Shown here: piece after piece, positions 45,942 through 55,333 of the stretch
Layout of the letters: each line of letters starts with the position of its first letter
How positions within the stretch are numbered: position 1 is the first letter of the stretch
Assembly (NCBI RefSeq): GCF_014621775.1
Contig: NZ_CP061204.1
Location: 764,501-828,500, forward strand
DNA from: Stenotrophomonas sp. 169
GTDB lineage: Bacteria; Pseudomonadota; Gammaproteobacteria; Xanthomonadales; Xanthomonadaceae
Length of the DNA stretch: 64,000 bases
Direction: 5' to 3'
Notes under the pieces: generated by a model
What the model saw: only the letters and a program-made list of their open reading frames with translations
What the model was told of the DNA's origin: nothing
Database searches by the model: none
Translations under genes and position numbers: made by a program

Positions 45942-46627
45942 CGCCAACGGCGGTAGTGACGGCCGCTGGCCGTCAGCCGCAGCCTGCCATCGTCCGTGAT
46001 CTCGGCCGCCAAGCGTACGAGCCGGTCTGGCGCGCAATGCAGCGTTTCACCGACGAACGAAGCGACGACACCCTGGATGAATTGTGGGTGGTCGAGCACG
46101 ATCCGGTGTTCACCCTCGGCCAGGCCGGAAAACCCGAACATGTGCTGGCCCCCGGTGACATCCCGGTAGTGCAGGTGGACCGCGGCGGGCAGGTGACCTA
46201 TCACGGCCCCGGCCAGATCGTGGTCTACCCGCTGTTGCGACTGCCGCGGCTGGGCATCGGCGTGCGCGACTATGTGTGCCGGATCGAACAGGCCATCATC
46301 GATACGCTGGGCGAGTGGAACATCGGCGCCGAACGCCGGGATGGCGCCCCCGGTGTGTACGTTGGCGGGGCGAAGGTCGCTGCGCTGGGTATCCGCGTGC
46401 GGCGTGGCTGCACGTTCCATGGCCTGGCCTTCAATGTCGCCATGGATCTGGAGCCGTTCCACCGCATCAACCCCTGTGGCTACGAAGGGCTGCGGGTGAC
46501 CACGATGGTAGACTTGGGCGGTCCGTCCGGCCTCGCCGCCGTCACGCCGGTGCTGCTGGACCAGCTGGCTCGCCAGTTCGGCCTGCTGCTGCAGCCGACG
46601 CCGGACCTGCCCGATTTGTCCGCTTGA
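45929..46627 (+). CDS. lipB: LipB, octanoyltransferase
   Basis: Transfers octanoate from acyl carrier protein to lipoyl domains. 232 residues from GTG 45929. A second GTG at 45956 would give 223 residues and is equally plausible; it lies inside a SMAG element. Conserved motifs: [47 protein letters not shown] with catalytic Lys149, and [14 protein letters not shown] with catalytic Cys183. Recognisable LipB sequence begins at [15 protein letters not shown], so the first 19 residues are SMAG-influenced. Confidence 0.95.
   Translation: MDDLAPTAVVTAAGRQPQPAIVRDLGRQAYEPVWRAMQRFTDERSDDTLDELWVVEHDPVFTLGQAGKPEHVLAPGDIPVVQVDRGGQVTYHGPGQIVVYPLLRLPRLGIGVRDYVCRIEQAIIDTLGEWNIGAERRDGAPGVYVGGAKVAALGIRVRRGCTFHGLAFNVAMDLEPFHRINPCGYEGLRVTTMVDLGGPSGLAAVTPVLLDQLARQFGLLLQPTPDLPDLSA
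45953..45974 (+). repeat. SMAG element inside the 5' end of lipB
   Basis: GTAG at 45953-45956 then ACGGCC/GGCCGT arms, translated as VVTAAGRQ. Confidence 0.85.
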
Positions 46628-46669
46628 CTTGAACTGACACCATGCGGCCGCGTTGCCGCCGGGAACATC

Positions 46670-47683
46670 ATGACCGAACAGACTGCCCGCTCCATTCCCC
46701 TGCAGATGCTGCAGGGCGAACCCGCTCCCGCCGCCGCGCCCCTGCAGGCAGGCGTCAAACAGCTGGGCGGCGACAAGATCAACCGATCGCCCGTGCAGTT
46801 CGCCGATGCCCCGGTGCTGCGCAAGCCATCGTGGATCCGTGTGCGCATTCCTTCGGGCAATGCCGTGCAGAACCTGAAGGCCAAGCTGCGTGAGAACCGT
46901 CTGGTGACGGTCTGCGAAGAAGCCAGCTGCCCGAACATCCACGAGTGCTTCAGCCATGGCACGGCCACGTTCATGATCCTGGGCGAGGTCTGCACCCGAC
47001 GCTGCTCGTTCTGCGACGTGGCGCATGGCCGGCCGAAGCCGCCCGATGCCAGTGAACCGGCGACCCTGGGCCAGACCGTGGCCGACATGGGGTTGAAGTA
47101 TGTGGTGGTTACCAGCGTCGATCGCGATGACCTGCGCGACGGTGGTGCCCAGCACTTTGTGGATTGCATCACCGCCATCCGTGCGAAATCGCCGGGCACC
47201 CGTATCGAAGTGCTGACCCCGGACTTCCGCGGCAAGGGCCGCATGGAGCGCGCGCTGGAGATCCTGGCGCAGAACCCGCCGGATGTGTTCAACCACAACA
47301 TCGAGACGGTGCCGGACCTGTACCGCAACGTGCGGCCGGGTGCGGACTACCAGTGGTCGCTGACCCTGCTGAAGAACTTCAAGGCGCAGCATCCGGGCGT
47401 GCCGACCAAGAGCGGCATCATGCTGGGGCTGGGCGAAGAGTTCGAGCAGATCAAGGCCACAATGCGCGACCTGCGTGCGCATGACGTGGACATGATCACC
47501 ATCGGCCAGTACCTGCAGCCGACCGCCCACCACCATCCGGTGCTGAAGTACTGGACGCCGGAAGACTACAAGGCGTTGGAAGACTACGGCTACGCGCTGG
47601 GGTTCAGCCACGTGGCGTCCGGCCCGATGGTGCGCTCGTCGTACCACGCCGACGTGCAGGCCAAAGGCGCCGGCGTCGCCTGA
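46670..47683 (+). CDS. lipA: LipA, lipoyl synthase
   Basis: Radical SAM enzyme that inserts two sulfurs into octanoyl-lysine. 337 residues. Radical SAM cluster cysteines are 108, 112 and 115 (CTRRCSFC). Auxiliary cluster cysteines are 82, 87 and 93 ([12 protein letters not shown]), with the essential C-terminal RSSYHAD serine. It follows lipB by 42 nt. SMAGs mark the 3' end. Confidence 0.98.
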   Translation: MTEQTARSIPLQMLQGEPAPAAAPLQAGVKQLGGDKINRSPVQFADAPVLRKPSWIRVRIPSGNAVQNLKAKLRENRLVTVCEEASCPNIHECFSHGTATFMILGEVCTRRCSFCDVAHGRPKPPDASEPATLGQTVADMGLKYVVVTSVDRDDLRDGGAQHFVDCITAIRAKSPGTRIEVLTPDFRGKGRMERALEILAQNPPDVFNHNIETVPDLYRNVRPGADYQWSLTLLKNFKAQHPGVPTKSGIMLGLGEEFEQIKATMRDLRAHDVDMITIGQYLQPTAHHHPVLKYWTPEDYKALEDYGYALGFSHVASGPMVRSSYHADVQAKGAGVA

Positions 47684-47703
47684 CGCTCTTCGCCGCTGCG
47701 CTC

Positions 47704-47764
47704 GCCGACCATGGGTCGGCGCTACCAGGGATTGCTCGCCGACCATGGGTCGGCGTTACCGTAG
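47704..47764. repeat. SMAG elements after lipA
   Basis: Minus copies at 47704-47725 and 47738-47759 (the latter ends TTAC instead of CTAC), followed by a degraded GTAG copy from 47761. The gap to prc otherwise shows no gene. Confidence 0.8.
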
Positions 47765-47960
47765 CTCAGCGGCCCCTGGTCGGCGTGCGCAGCGGGCCGT
47801 TCGCGGAAAAGCCGCTCGTTCACAATTTGCTACAGGCGCCGGTCTACGCTGGAAATCCGCGTTGCATGAACGCGGGTGACAAAGCGCGCAACTTTCGGCA
47901 CTGTCGTGGTGTCTGAAATGCACGCAGTCTTCCTTTCGGCAAGGTGCCCTGAGCAACTCC

Positions 47961-50138
47961 ATGAAATTCAAAGCCCCCGTATTCCTGATTGCCCTGGCAC
48001 TGACTGCCCCGTTGTCGCTGGCCGCGCAGGCGGATGCCCCCGCGCTCCCGGCGGCGGCCACGGCCGATCAGGCGACCACCTCCAAGCTTGTCTATGGGCT
48101 GCTCTCCGACAGCCGGTACGCCTATCGGCCGCGTGCGCTCGACGAAGCCACGTCCAAGGACGTATTCAAGCGCTACCTGGAGTCGCTGGATGGCGGCAAG
48201 CAGTTCTTCACCCAGGCGGACGTGGCGAAATTCGCCCCGTTCGAGGCGGGCATCGCCACGGCCATCCGGGGCGGCGAGCTGGAGCCGGCCTTCCAGGTGT
48301 TCGCGGTGTACAAGCAGCGCGTTGCGCAGCGCGTGGGCTATGCCCGCAGCCTGCTCAAGCGCGAGCCTGATTTCAGCACCGACGAACGGTTCGAGTACGA
48401 CCGCAAGGACGTGCCGTGGGCGGCCAGTGACGCCGAGCTGGACCAGCTGTGGCGCAAGTCGGTCAAGAATGACTGGCTGCGACTGAAGCTGGCCGGCAAG
48501 AAGCCGGATGAGATCCGCACCACGCTGGACAAGCGTTACGCCACGCTGGAAAAGTCGGTGGGCGAGCTGAAGGGCGAGGACGTGTTCCAGTTCTTCCTCA
48601 ACGCCTACACCAGTGCCGTCGACCCGCATACCGATTACTTCACCCCGCGCACGGCCGAGAACTTCAACCAGGCGATGTCGCTGTCGCTGGAAGGCATCGG
48701 CGCGCAGCTGCAGCGCCAGGACGACATGGTGGTGATCCGCGAGATCATTGCCGGCGGCCCGGCTGCGGTGAATGGCAAGCTCAAGCCCGGTGACCGCATC
48801 GTCGGCGTCGGCCAGGGCACCTCGGGTCCGATCGAAGATGTGATCGGCTGGCGTATCGACGACGTGGTCGCCAAGATCCGCGGCAGCAAGGACACCCAGG
48901 TGCGGTTGGAGTTCATCCCGGCCGAAGAGGGCGTGGACGGCAAGCACCACACGCTGGTGCTGACGCGCCAGAAGGTGCGCCTGGCCGAACAGGCTGCCAA
49001 GGGCGAAACCCTGACGATCCCGGGCAAGGACGGCGAGCCCGCGCGCAAGGTCGGCGTCATCAAGCTGCCCACGTTCTATCAGGACTTCGAAGGACGCCGT
49101 CGCAACGCGACCGACTACGCCTCCGCCACCCGCGACGTCGCCAAGCTGCTGGCCGGCTTCAAGACCGACAAGCTGGACGGTGTGGTGCTGGACCTGCGCA
49201 ACAACGGCGGTGGTTCGCTGGACGAAGCGATCGAGCTCACCGGTCTGTTCATTGAACAGGGCCCGGTAGTGCAGGTGCGTGAGTCGGGTGGCCGCGTCAC
49301 CGTCAACAGCGACCGCAGTGAAGTGGTGGCGTGGGACGGCCCGCTGGCGGTGCTGATCAACCGCGGCTCGGCCTCGGCGTCGGAGATCTTCGCCGGCGCC
49401 ATCCAGGATTACGGCCGCGGGCTGGTGATCGGTGAAACAACCTTCGGCAAGGGCACGGTGCAGAACATCGTCGACCTGGATCGTTGGCCGAGTGGCGACA
49501 GCCAGCGCTTCGGCCAGGTGAAACTGACCATCGCCCAGTTCTTCCGCGTCAGCGGCAGCAGCACGCAGCACAAGGGTGTGGTGCCGGACCTGGCCTTCCC
49601 GGCCAGCGTGGATGCCAGCGAGTACGGCGAAAGCACCTACGACAACGCGTTGCCGTGGACCCGCATCGCCGCCGTGCCGCATACCCAATATGGCAATTTT
49701 GGTCCGTTGCTGCCGAAGCTGGAAACCCGCCATGACACGCGCATCGCGGCCGACAAGGAGTTCCAGTGGTGGAACGAAGATGTCGAGCAGTTCCGCGCGG
49801 AGAAGGCGAAGAAGTACATCTCGCTGAACGAAGCGGAGCGTCGCACCGAGCGTGAACGCCAGGACAAGCAGCGCACGGACCGCCAGGCGGTACGCAAGGA
49901 GCTCGGGCTGGATCTGGATCCGCTGGCCGATGACAGCAACGATGACGGCCTGACCGGCAACGAGCGCGACATCGTCAAGGATGCCGCACGCGAAAAGGCC
50001 GCCGAGAAGCGCCCGGACCCGCTGCTGCGCGAGTCTGCTTCGATCCTGGCCGATGCCGTGAATCTGCTGGAAGTGGACCGCCCGCTGTCGGCCCAGGTGC
50101 TGCCGCAGTCCACCGGTGCTGGCCGCTGGGCAGACTGA
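47961..50138 (+). CDS. prc: Prc/Tsp, carboxy-terminal processing protease
   Basis: Periplasmic S41 serine protease that trims or degrades proteins with non-polar C-termini, including wall hydrolases. 725 residues with signal ending LAAQA. An N-terminal helical domain, a PDZ domain (LEGIGAQLQRQDDMVVIREIIAGGPAAVNGKLKPGDRIVGVGQG) and the S41 domain follow. Catalytic serine lies in NRGSASASEIFAGAIQDYGR and lysine in GETTFGKGTVQN. The C-terminal DUF3340-like region is charged. It could control MltB- or PBP-type substrates encoded in this window (inference). Confidence 0.96.
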   Translation: MKFKAPVFLIALALTAPLSLAAQADAPALPAAATADQATTSKLVYGLLSDSRYAYRPRALDEATSKDVFKRYLESLDGGKQFFTQADVAKFAPFEAGIATAIRGGELEPAFQVFAVYKQRVAQRVGYARSLLKREPDFSTDERFEYDRKDVPWAASDAELDQLWRKSVKNDWLRLKLAGKKPDEIRTTLDKRYATLEKSVGELKGEDVFQFFLNAYTSAVDPHTDYFTPRTAENFNQAMSLSLEGIGAQLQRQDDMVVIREIIAGGPAAVNGKLKPGDRIVGVGQGTSGPIEDVIGWRIDDVVAKIRGSKDTQVRLEFIPAEEGVDGKHHTLVLTRQKVRLAEQAAKGETLTIPGKDGEPARKVGVIKLPTFYQDFEGRRRNATDYASATRDVAKLLAGFKTDKLDGVVLDLRNNGGGSLDEAIELTGLFIEQGPVVQVRESGGRVTVNSDRSEVVAWDGPLAVLINRGSASASEIFAGAIQDYGRGLVIGETTFGKGTVQNIVDLDRWPSGDSQRFGQVKLTIAQFFRVSGSSTQHKGVVPDLAFPASVDASEYGESTYDNALPWTRIAAVPHTQYGNFGPLLPKLETRHDTRIAADKEFQWWNEDVEQFRAEKAKKYISLNEAERRTERERQDKQRTDRQAVRKELGLDLDPLADDSNDDGLTGNERDIVKDAAREKAAEKRPDPLLRESASILADAVNLLEVDRPLSAQVLPQSTGAGRWAD

Positions 50139-50148
50139 GTAGTGAGCC

Positions 50149-50180
50149 AAGGCCCTTTCGCCACCGCGAAAGGGCCTTTC
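50149..50180 (+). terminator. Terminator of prc
   Basis: A perfect 13-bp stem (50149-50161 with 50166-50178), loop CACC, short T-tract. Confidence 0.85.
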
Positions 50181-50252
50181 CCCCGGCATCCCTGACCCCA
50201 CGCCTACAGGCACCCGGCTAACCTCATGCCGATGGATCTGCCCGGAGTTCCC

Positions 50253-50828
50253 ATGCGCCCCTGCCTTCCGTTCCTCGCCGCCCTCACTACGCTGACGCTC
50301 AGCGCCTGCGGTGGCGGTCGTGCGGCTGACAGCATGCTGCTGCGCGAGTCGTTCGATTCCGGCGACATGTATTCCCGTACCGTCGATGGATCCCCCGGTG
50401 AAGCCTGCGAAGCGGCGCGCCGCACGTTGCTCAGCCAGGGGTATGCGATCGCGCGTGCCGACAACACTGCCGTGGAAGGCAGCAAGAACTTCCAGCCGCG
50501 CGATGATGACCACGAGCAACTGGTGCTGCGGATATCCTGCGCGCCGCGTGCCGACCAGGCACTGGTCTTCGTCAGCGCGGTGCAGGATCGCTATGCACTC
50601 AAGAAAAGCCCGACCTCGGCCAGTGTGGGCGTGGGTGCCCTGGGCTCGGTGTCGCTGCCGTTCGGCAGCAATGATGATTCGCTGGTCAAAGTAGCCAGCA
50701 GCACGGTGCAGGATGGCGATTTCTACGGTCGCTTCTTCCAGCGCCTGCAGCAGTACCTGCCGGTGAGCGCACCTGCGGCCGCCACGCCGTCGCCGCCGGC
50801 CGACACGGTGGACGACGGACTGCGCTGA
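50253..50828 (+). CDS. DUF2242-type lipoprotein
   Basis: 191 residues from ATG 50253, preceded by CGGAG; an ATG at 50226 would extend it by 9 residues. Lipobox LSAC gives lipidated Cys19. The core SRTVDGSPGEACEAARRTLLSQGYAIARADNTAVEGSKNFQP followed by LVLRISCAPR resembles DUF2242 proteins. Function unknown. A variable Ala/Pro tail ends it. Only 2 nt separate it from the next gene. Confidence 0.82.
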   Translation: MRPCLPFLAALTTLTLSACGGGRAADSMLLRESFDSGDMYSRTVDGSPGEACEAARRTLLSQGYAIARADNTAVEGSKNFQPRDDDHEQLVLRISCAPRADQALVFVSAVQDRYALKKSPTSASVGVGALGSVSLPFGSNDDSLVKVASSTVQDGDFYGRFFQRLQQYLPVSAPAAATPSPPADTVDDGLR

Positions 50829-50830
50829 GC

Positions 50831-52123
50831 ATGCGCGCAGTAGCGAGCCTGCTGGGCGTGCTGCTGGCCATGCCGGCGATCGCTGCGCCCGTGCCTGCGG
50901 ACTGCATGCAGGGGCTGCTGGAGCGGCTGGGATGGCGCTTCACGGATGCGTCGATCAGCACCCCTGTGGTGCAGGGCGGGCCGGTCTGCACACGTGCTGA
51001 CCTGCAGGACGCACGCGCCCACGGTGACCTCCAGGTGGTCCTGCCCCTGCAGTTGGACCCGCCCTCGCGGATGGCCCTCATGCAACAGCTTCTGGAAGAT
51101 CCCGCCACGCTGTGCGCCTATGCGATGCGCGTGGGTGACGCCGCGCGGCAGGCGGCCCACGCGCTTGAAGGCAATGAAGGCTACCGGTTCTCTGGCCTGC
51201 AACTGGGCTGGATCGGCTTCGGTCTGCGGGGGGCGGCTGACCAGGGGTGGGAGCGCACGCGCAGCTTCGGCCGTGGCTACCAGCCTGTTGCCCGCAACAG
51301 CGCGGCAATGGACGCCTTCTACCACGGTGCGGTACGCAGCGAATGCGGGGTTGGCCGCCAGGTGGCCCAGCTGGCGACGCAGCGCGAACTGCATGGTGAT
51401 GCAGGCTTCGATCAGGCGTTCACTGCGGGCGAGGTGAGCATCGGCACCTTCGTTGGCCTGCACGACACCGACAGCATCCTGCTCGGCCGCCAGGCCACTG
51501 AACCGTTCGCGGATGGCAAAGCGGTGCGGACCTCGGCTATGGGGCGACAGGCGTTCATGGGCGCGCCCGGCTACATCACCCATGCCTTCGGCCGCGACAC
51601 GCTGGATGACCTCAACAACCAGGCCGAGAACTTCATCGTGGTGGACGTGGGTGCCGAGGCCGCCGAGGCGCTGCGTGTGCACGGCGGACTGGGCTGGTAT
51701 GACGAGCGCAACCAGGCGCTGTGGGCGCTGTCCCGGCAGATACCCCGACGCGGCGTGCGCTTCTTCGAGCGCCTGCTGGCGGAGCGCGATCCGTCGCTGC
51801 GCGCGTCGCTGACCGTGGACGAAGCCGCGCTGGTAGCGCGCATGGACGCCCTGCTGGACGATCCGTTCTACCGGCAGTTCCTGATCTTCGTTCACCCGCG
51901 CGGTATAAAGCCCATCGGCTTCCATATCGCGCGCCTGCTGGACCGTAATCCGCGGACGCCGTTCACCGTGGAGCTGACGATGCACACACTGCACACCTCG
52001 CTGTATCGGCGCTGGCAGCAGGCGCAGTTGCGCCACTGCGCGGTGACCGGCATGCCAGGCAGCCTGACTTCTGATTCCGGATCGCAGGGCGCACCCCGCC
52101 CCGGTCCCCCAACGCAAAGGTGA
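50831..52123 (+). CDS. Secreted protein of unknown function
   Basis: 430 residues with signal MRAVASLLGVLLAMPAIAA. No family recognised. Notable segments are GLQLGWIGFGLRGAADQGWERTRSFGRGYQP, VSIGTFVGLHDTDSILLGRQA, GAPGYITHAFGRDTLDDLNNQAENFIVVDVG and FLIFVHPRGIKPIGFHIARLL. It has three to four cysteines near the N-terminus. A mixed alpha/beta periplasmic enzyme or binding protein is possible. It sits between a DUF2242 lipoprotein and a dehydrogenase with minimal spacing, so the three genes are probably one operon. Confidence 0.75.
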   Translation: MRAVASLLGVLLAMPAIAAPVPADCMQGLLERLGWRFTDASISTPVVQGGPVCTRADLQDARAHGDLQVVLPLQLDPPSRMALMQQLLEDPATLCAYAMRVGDAARQAAHALEGNEGYRFSGLQLGWIGFGLRGAADQGWERTRSFGRGYQPVARNSAAMDAFYHGAVRSECGVGRQVAQLATQRELHGDAGFDQAFTAGEVSIGTFVGLHDTDSILLGRQATEPFADGKAVRTSAMGRQAFMGAPGYITHAFGRDTLDDLNNQAENFIVVDVGAEAAEALRVHGGLGWYDERNQALWALSRQIPRRGVRFFERLLAERDPSLRASLTVDEAALVARMDALLDDPFYRQFLIFVHPRGIKPIGFHIARLLDRNPRTPFTVELTMHTLHTSLYRRWQQAQLRHCAVTGMPGSLTSDSGSQGAPRPGPPTQR

Positions 52124-52128
52124 AACAG

Positions 52129-53034
52129 ATGGATATTGCAATGATCGGCCTGGGCCGGATGGGGGCGAACATGGCCCAGCGTCTGCAGCAGGGTGGCCAC
52201 CGCGTCGTCGGCCACGATCCGATGGAAGCGGCACGTGCGCGCGCAGCGGAAACGGGCATGGCGGTGTTCGATTCGCTGGCCGCGGCCGTGGCGGCGTTGC
52301 CGGTACCCCGCGTGGTGTGGCTGATGGTGCCGGCCGGCGATACCGTGGACCAGACGTTGGCGCAGTTGGTGCCGCACCTTGCCGAGGGCGACGTGGTGAT
52401 CGACGGGGGCAATTCCAACTATCAGGATTCCATCCGCCGTGCCCGTTCGTTGGCCGACGACGACATCTTCTATCTGGACTGCGGCACCAGCGGCGGCGTG
52501 TGGGGATTGCAGGAAGGCTACAGCCTGATGATCGGCGGCGATGCCGCAACAGCAGAAACGTTGGCGCCGATCTTCCAGACGTTGGCGCCCGCCGCCGACA
52601 AGGGCTGGGCACGCGTGGGGCCCAGCGGGGCGGGGCATTACACCAAGATGATCCACAACGGCATCGAGTACGGAATGATGCAGGCCTATGCGGAGGGCTT
52701 CGCCTTGATGGAGCGCAAGGAAGCGTTGGAGCTGGACCTGGCCCAGGTGGCCGAGGTGTGGCGCCATGGCAGCGTGGTGCGCTCGTGGCTGCTGGATCTG
52801 AGCGCGAAAGCCCTGCAGGCAAATCCGTCGTTGGACGGTATCGCTCCCTATGTCGAAGACTCCGGCGAAGGACGCTGGACGGTCGCCGAGGCCATCGCGC
52901 TGGACGTGCCCGCGCCGGTCATCACCCTGGCCCTGCTTGAGCGCCTGCGTTCGCGGCAGTCGAACAGTTTCAGTGACCGTCTGTTGTCGGCGATGCGCAA
53001 CGAGTTCGGCGGGCACGCCATCAAGAAAAGCTGA
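52129..53034 (+). CDS. gnd: 6-phosphogluconate dehydrogenase, short NAD-type
   Basis: Oxidative decarboxylation of 6-phosphogluconate to ribulose 5-phosphate. 301 residues from ATG 52129, which has AAAGG nicely spaced; GTG 52120, overlapping the upstream stop as GTGA, is an alternative. Rossmann loop IAMIGLGRMGANMA. Substrate motifs VIDGGNSNY, DCGTSGGVWGLQEGYSLMIGG and GAGHYTKMIHNGIEYGMMQ (catalytic Lys) follow. The about 300-residue form lacks the second helical repeat of the 470-residue NADP enzymes and is usually NAD-dependent. Confidence 0.93.
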   Translation: MDIAMIGLGRMGANMAQRLQQGGHRVVGHDPMEAARARAAETGMAVFDSLAAAVAALPVPRVVWLMVPAGDTVDQTLAQLVPHLAEGDVVIDGGNSNYQDSIRRARSLADDDIFYLDCGTSGGVWGLQEGYSLMIGGDAATAETLAPIFQTLAPAADKGWARVGPSGAGHYTKMIHNGIEYGMMQAYAEGFALMERKEALELDLAQVAEVWRHGSVVRSWLLDLSAKALQANPSLDGIAPYVEDSGEGRWTVAEAIALDVPAPVITLALLERLRSRQSNSFSDRLLSAMRNEFGGHAIKKS

Positions 53035-53042
53035 TCCGCGAG

Positions 53043-53112
53043 GTAGCGCCGCGCCCTGCGCGGCGGATCCTCGGCGCACCCCGAAACGCCGCCGAGCGTG
53101 GCTCGGCGCTAC
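53043..53112. repeat. Inverted SMAG pair between convergent genes
   Basis: A plus copy 53043-53064 and a minus copy 53091-53112. The minus copy's CTAC contains the reverse complement of the neighbouring oxidoreductase stop codon. Confidence 0.85.
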
Positions 53113-54158
53113 CCTGCAGGTTCCAGCCCGATGGTGCGGCCCTCGGCGGCGCTGCGCCTGCCCGCATCCAATAGTTGCATCAGTTGCAGCGCCTGCCGTG
53201 GGGTGACGTCGGCCGTTGCTTCGCCGCGGATCGCTGCCGCAAAGGCGGCGTAGATCCGGCGGTAGTCACCGGGCAGGTTGTCCACGGTGCGGTGCTGCAG
53301 CTTGCCTTCGCCATCCACCCAGCTGTGCTCGCCATGATGGGGGTCCAGCCCCCAGCCCGGCGCCCCGGGCGCCTTTCCCTCAGCCAATTGCGCTTCCTGC
53401 ACGTCCAGTCCGTGCTTGATCCAGCTACCCGCGCTGCCATGCACGGTGAAGCGCGGCGCGGGGACGCTGACCAGCGAACCGGCATGCACGATGGCGCGCA
53501 TGCGTGGGTAGTGCAGCACGGCATGCAGGTAGTCGATGCTGCCAGCCGCGCGCTGGCAGTCCAGGTCCGCGGTAATGGCCTGTGGCCAGCCGAAAAGCTG
53601 CACTATCTGATCCAACAGGTGTGGACCCAGGTCATACCATAGGCCGCCGCCAGGGAGATCGCGCTCGCGCCAGCGGTCACGTACCTGCGGCCGGAAGCGA
53701 TCGAAATGCGAATGACATTCGGCGATGTCGCCCAGCAGGCCACGGTCCAGCACCGCCTTAAGCGTCAGGAAGTCCGCGTCGAAGCGACGGTTCTGGAACA
53801 CCGTGACACAGCGCTCCGCCTCCTCTGCGGCGCGCAATACGGCCTCGGCCTGCGCCACATCCAGCGCGAAGGGCTTGTCCACCAGAACGTGCTTGCCCGC
53901 GCGCAGGGCGGCGATGGCCAGCGGGGCATGCTGGTCATTGGGCGTGGCGATCACCACCGCATCCACGGCGGGGTCGTCGAACACATCGGACGGTTGCGCA
54001 CGCACGTGGACGTCGGTGAAATGTCGCCGCAGCTCATCGCGTCGCGAGCTGACCACGCTGTGCAGCGCCAACCCCGGTGTGTGCTGGATCAACGGGGCAT
54101 GGAAAACCCGTCCGGCGAGGCCGTAGCCGATCAGAGCAAGCTGGAGGTCGATCGCCAT
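53109..54158 (-). CDS. Gfo/Idh/MocA-family oxidoreductase
   Basis: NAD(P)-dependent dehydrogenase of 349 residues from the codon ending at 54158, with AAGGAA upstream. An open extension to 54404 crosses the BON gene region and is not real. Rossmann loop LALIGYGLAGRVFHAPLI is typical of the IolW/YdgJ branch. EKP-equivalent HVLVDKPFALD and GGGLWYDLGPHLLDQIVQLFGWP give the C-terminal domain. It probably oxidises an inositol or sugar. Its TAG stop lies in a SMAG. Confidence 0.9.
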   Translation of the reverse strand: MAIDLQLALIGYGLAGRVFHAPLIQHTPGLALHSVVSSRRDELRRHFTDVHVRAQPSDVFDDPAVDAVVIATPNDQHAPLAIAALRAGKHVLVDKPFALDVAQAEAVLRAAEEAERCVTVFQNRRFDADFLTLKAVLDRGLLGDIAECHSHFDRFRPQVRDRWRERDLPGGGLWYDLGPHLLDQIVQLFGWPQAITADLDCQRAAGSIDYLHAVLHYPRMRAIVHAGSLVSVPAPRFTVHGSAGSWIKHGLDVQEAQLAEGKAPGAPGWGLDPHHGEHSWVDGEGKLQHRTVDNLPGDYRRIYAAFAAAIRGEATADVTPRQALQLMQLLDAGRRSAAEGRTIGLEPAG

Positions 54159-54327
54159 GGCGGTTCCTTCATGGGGGGGATGCCCAGCGTAACGGCCCCC
54201 GCGCCGAGGATGAAACATGAACGGTTGTCGCTGGCAGCGCGGTGGTTCACCCCGGCATGACGGCGCCCGCACACGGGCTGGACGCGCACTACGGGACACT
54301 TCACCCACCAACGAGGAGGACCGCACC

Positions 54328-54705
54328 ATGAAGACGAACTCGAAACTGCTCACCGCGACCATCGGCCTGGGCATGCTGCTGGCAGCGCCGCTGGCGATGG
54401 CCAATGATCAGGACAAGAAGGACATGCATGCCGGCCACGACAAGACCCATGCAGATCGCCATGACTCCAACGAGCCGGTAACCGATACCTGGATCACCAC
54501 CAAGGTGAAGGGTGACCTGGCGGTCAGCAGCAACGTCCCGGCTACCGATATCAGCGTCACCACCGTCAATGGTGTGGTGAGCCTGAGCGGCAACGTGGCC
54601 AACAAGGCCGAGCACGACAAGGCCGTGGCCACCGCCAAGAACATCAAGGGCGTGACCCGCGTGGATGCGGCGCAGCTGAAAGTTGCTGCAACCCCGATGA
54701 AGTAA
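54328..54705 (+). CDS. Periplasmic BON-domain protein
   Basis: 125 residues from ATG 54328, with a strong GAGGAGGA ribosome site. Signal ends PLAMA, followed by a His/Asp/Lys-rich hydrophilic stretch (KKDMHAGHDKTHADRHDSNE) that might bind metal. One BON domain (DTWITTKVKGDLAVSSNVPATDISVTTVNGVVSLSGNVANKAEHDKAV) follows, as in OsmY, a family tied to envelope stress. Osmotic or stress induction is expected but not shown. Confidence 0.88.
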   Translation: MKTNSKLLTATIGLGMLLAAPLAMANDQDKKDMHAGHDKTHADRHDSNEPVTDTWITTKVKGDLAVSSNVPATDISVTTVNGVVSLSGNVANKAEHDKAVATAKNIKGVTRVDAAQLKVAATPMK

Positions 54706-54739
54706 GCCGTCTCCCGAGTGGCTGAACATGCTTCATGAC

Positions 54740-54766
54740 AAAGGCGCCTTCAAGGCGCCTTTGTCG
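54740..54766 (+). terminator. Terminator of the BON-protein gene
   Basis: AAAGGCGCC / GGCGCCTTT, a 9-bp stem with a 5-nt loop, followed by GTCGTT. Confidence 0.75.
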
Positions 54767-54835
54767 TTGTTGACGCTGGCCGGGCCAGCAGACGCTTGGT
54801 CAAATGATCGGCTGTTTCGCTGATTGGACGTCGTG

Positions 54836-55195
54836 ATGAAGCTTTTCGTTTCCACAGGGTCGGCAGTTGGCTCGGCGGACATTGCGCCGCCGTCGGTGCC
54901 GCGCATTCAACCGACAGAGCATCGGCTGCTGCTGGTGGATGCCGGCAACGCGCCGCTGGCGATGCTCGGCCCCCCGGCCTCGGTGAACGGACCCAGCCGC
55001 GTCAACTGGCGACGGGCACTCGTCGCGGTGACCACGCTGGCCGCACTGGGTTCGATGGCCTATTGGACCTTCGGCCGGCCCATTTTCAACATGTCCGGAC
55101 CGCAGGCTGCAGGCAGCCCACAAGCCGCGCCCGCATCGCGCGCCGCACTGAGCTGGCAGCAAGCTGATCTGACCCTGCGCAAGTCGCACGGTTGA
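54836..55195 (+). CDS. Small single-pass membrane protein, unknown function
   Basis: 119 residues from ATG 54836 (TTG 54824 and GTG 54833 are alternatives). The N-terminal 65 residues are polar. One hydrophobic helix follows (ALVAVTTLAALGSMAYWTFG, about 62-81), then a Ser/Ala/Gln tail ending LTLRKSHG. No homologue recognised. Coding-like composition and absence of overlap support it moderately. Confidence 0.5.
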   Translation: MKLFVSTGSAVGSADIAPPSVPRIQPTEHRLLLVDAGNAPLAMLGPPASVNGPSRVNWRRALVAVTTLAALGSMAYWTFGRPIFNMSGPQAAGSPQAAPASRAALSWQQADLTLRKSHG

Positions 55196-55207
55196 CCCCG
55201 GCAGGTC

Positions 55208-55238
55208 TTGCACGGATGCCGTCACCCTGGACTATAGT
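55208..55238 (+). promoter_or_regulatory. Candidate promoter of the hybrid kinase gene
   Basis: TTGCAC (55208-55213) and TATAGT (55233-55238), both good matches but with a 19-nt spacer; about 95 nt upstream of the kinase start. Confidence 0.5.
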
Positions 55239-55333
55239 GGCTTCACGCGAACCGCCTTATGGGGCGGCGGGCACGCGAGGGGCGGCGACGTGGAGTGGGA
55301 CAGGGGATCGGCCTAGGGAGGCCAGGTGACACC

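Noticed and set aside
53109..54404. Extended N-terminus of the oxidoreductase to 54404
   Set aside because: Family starts at MAIDLQLALIGYG with a ribosome site at 54158; the extension covers the BON gene start region.
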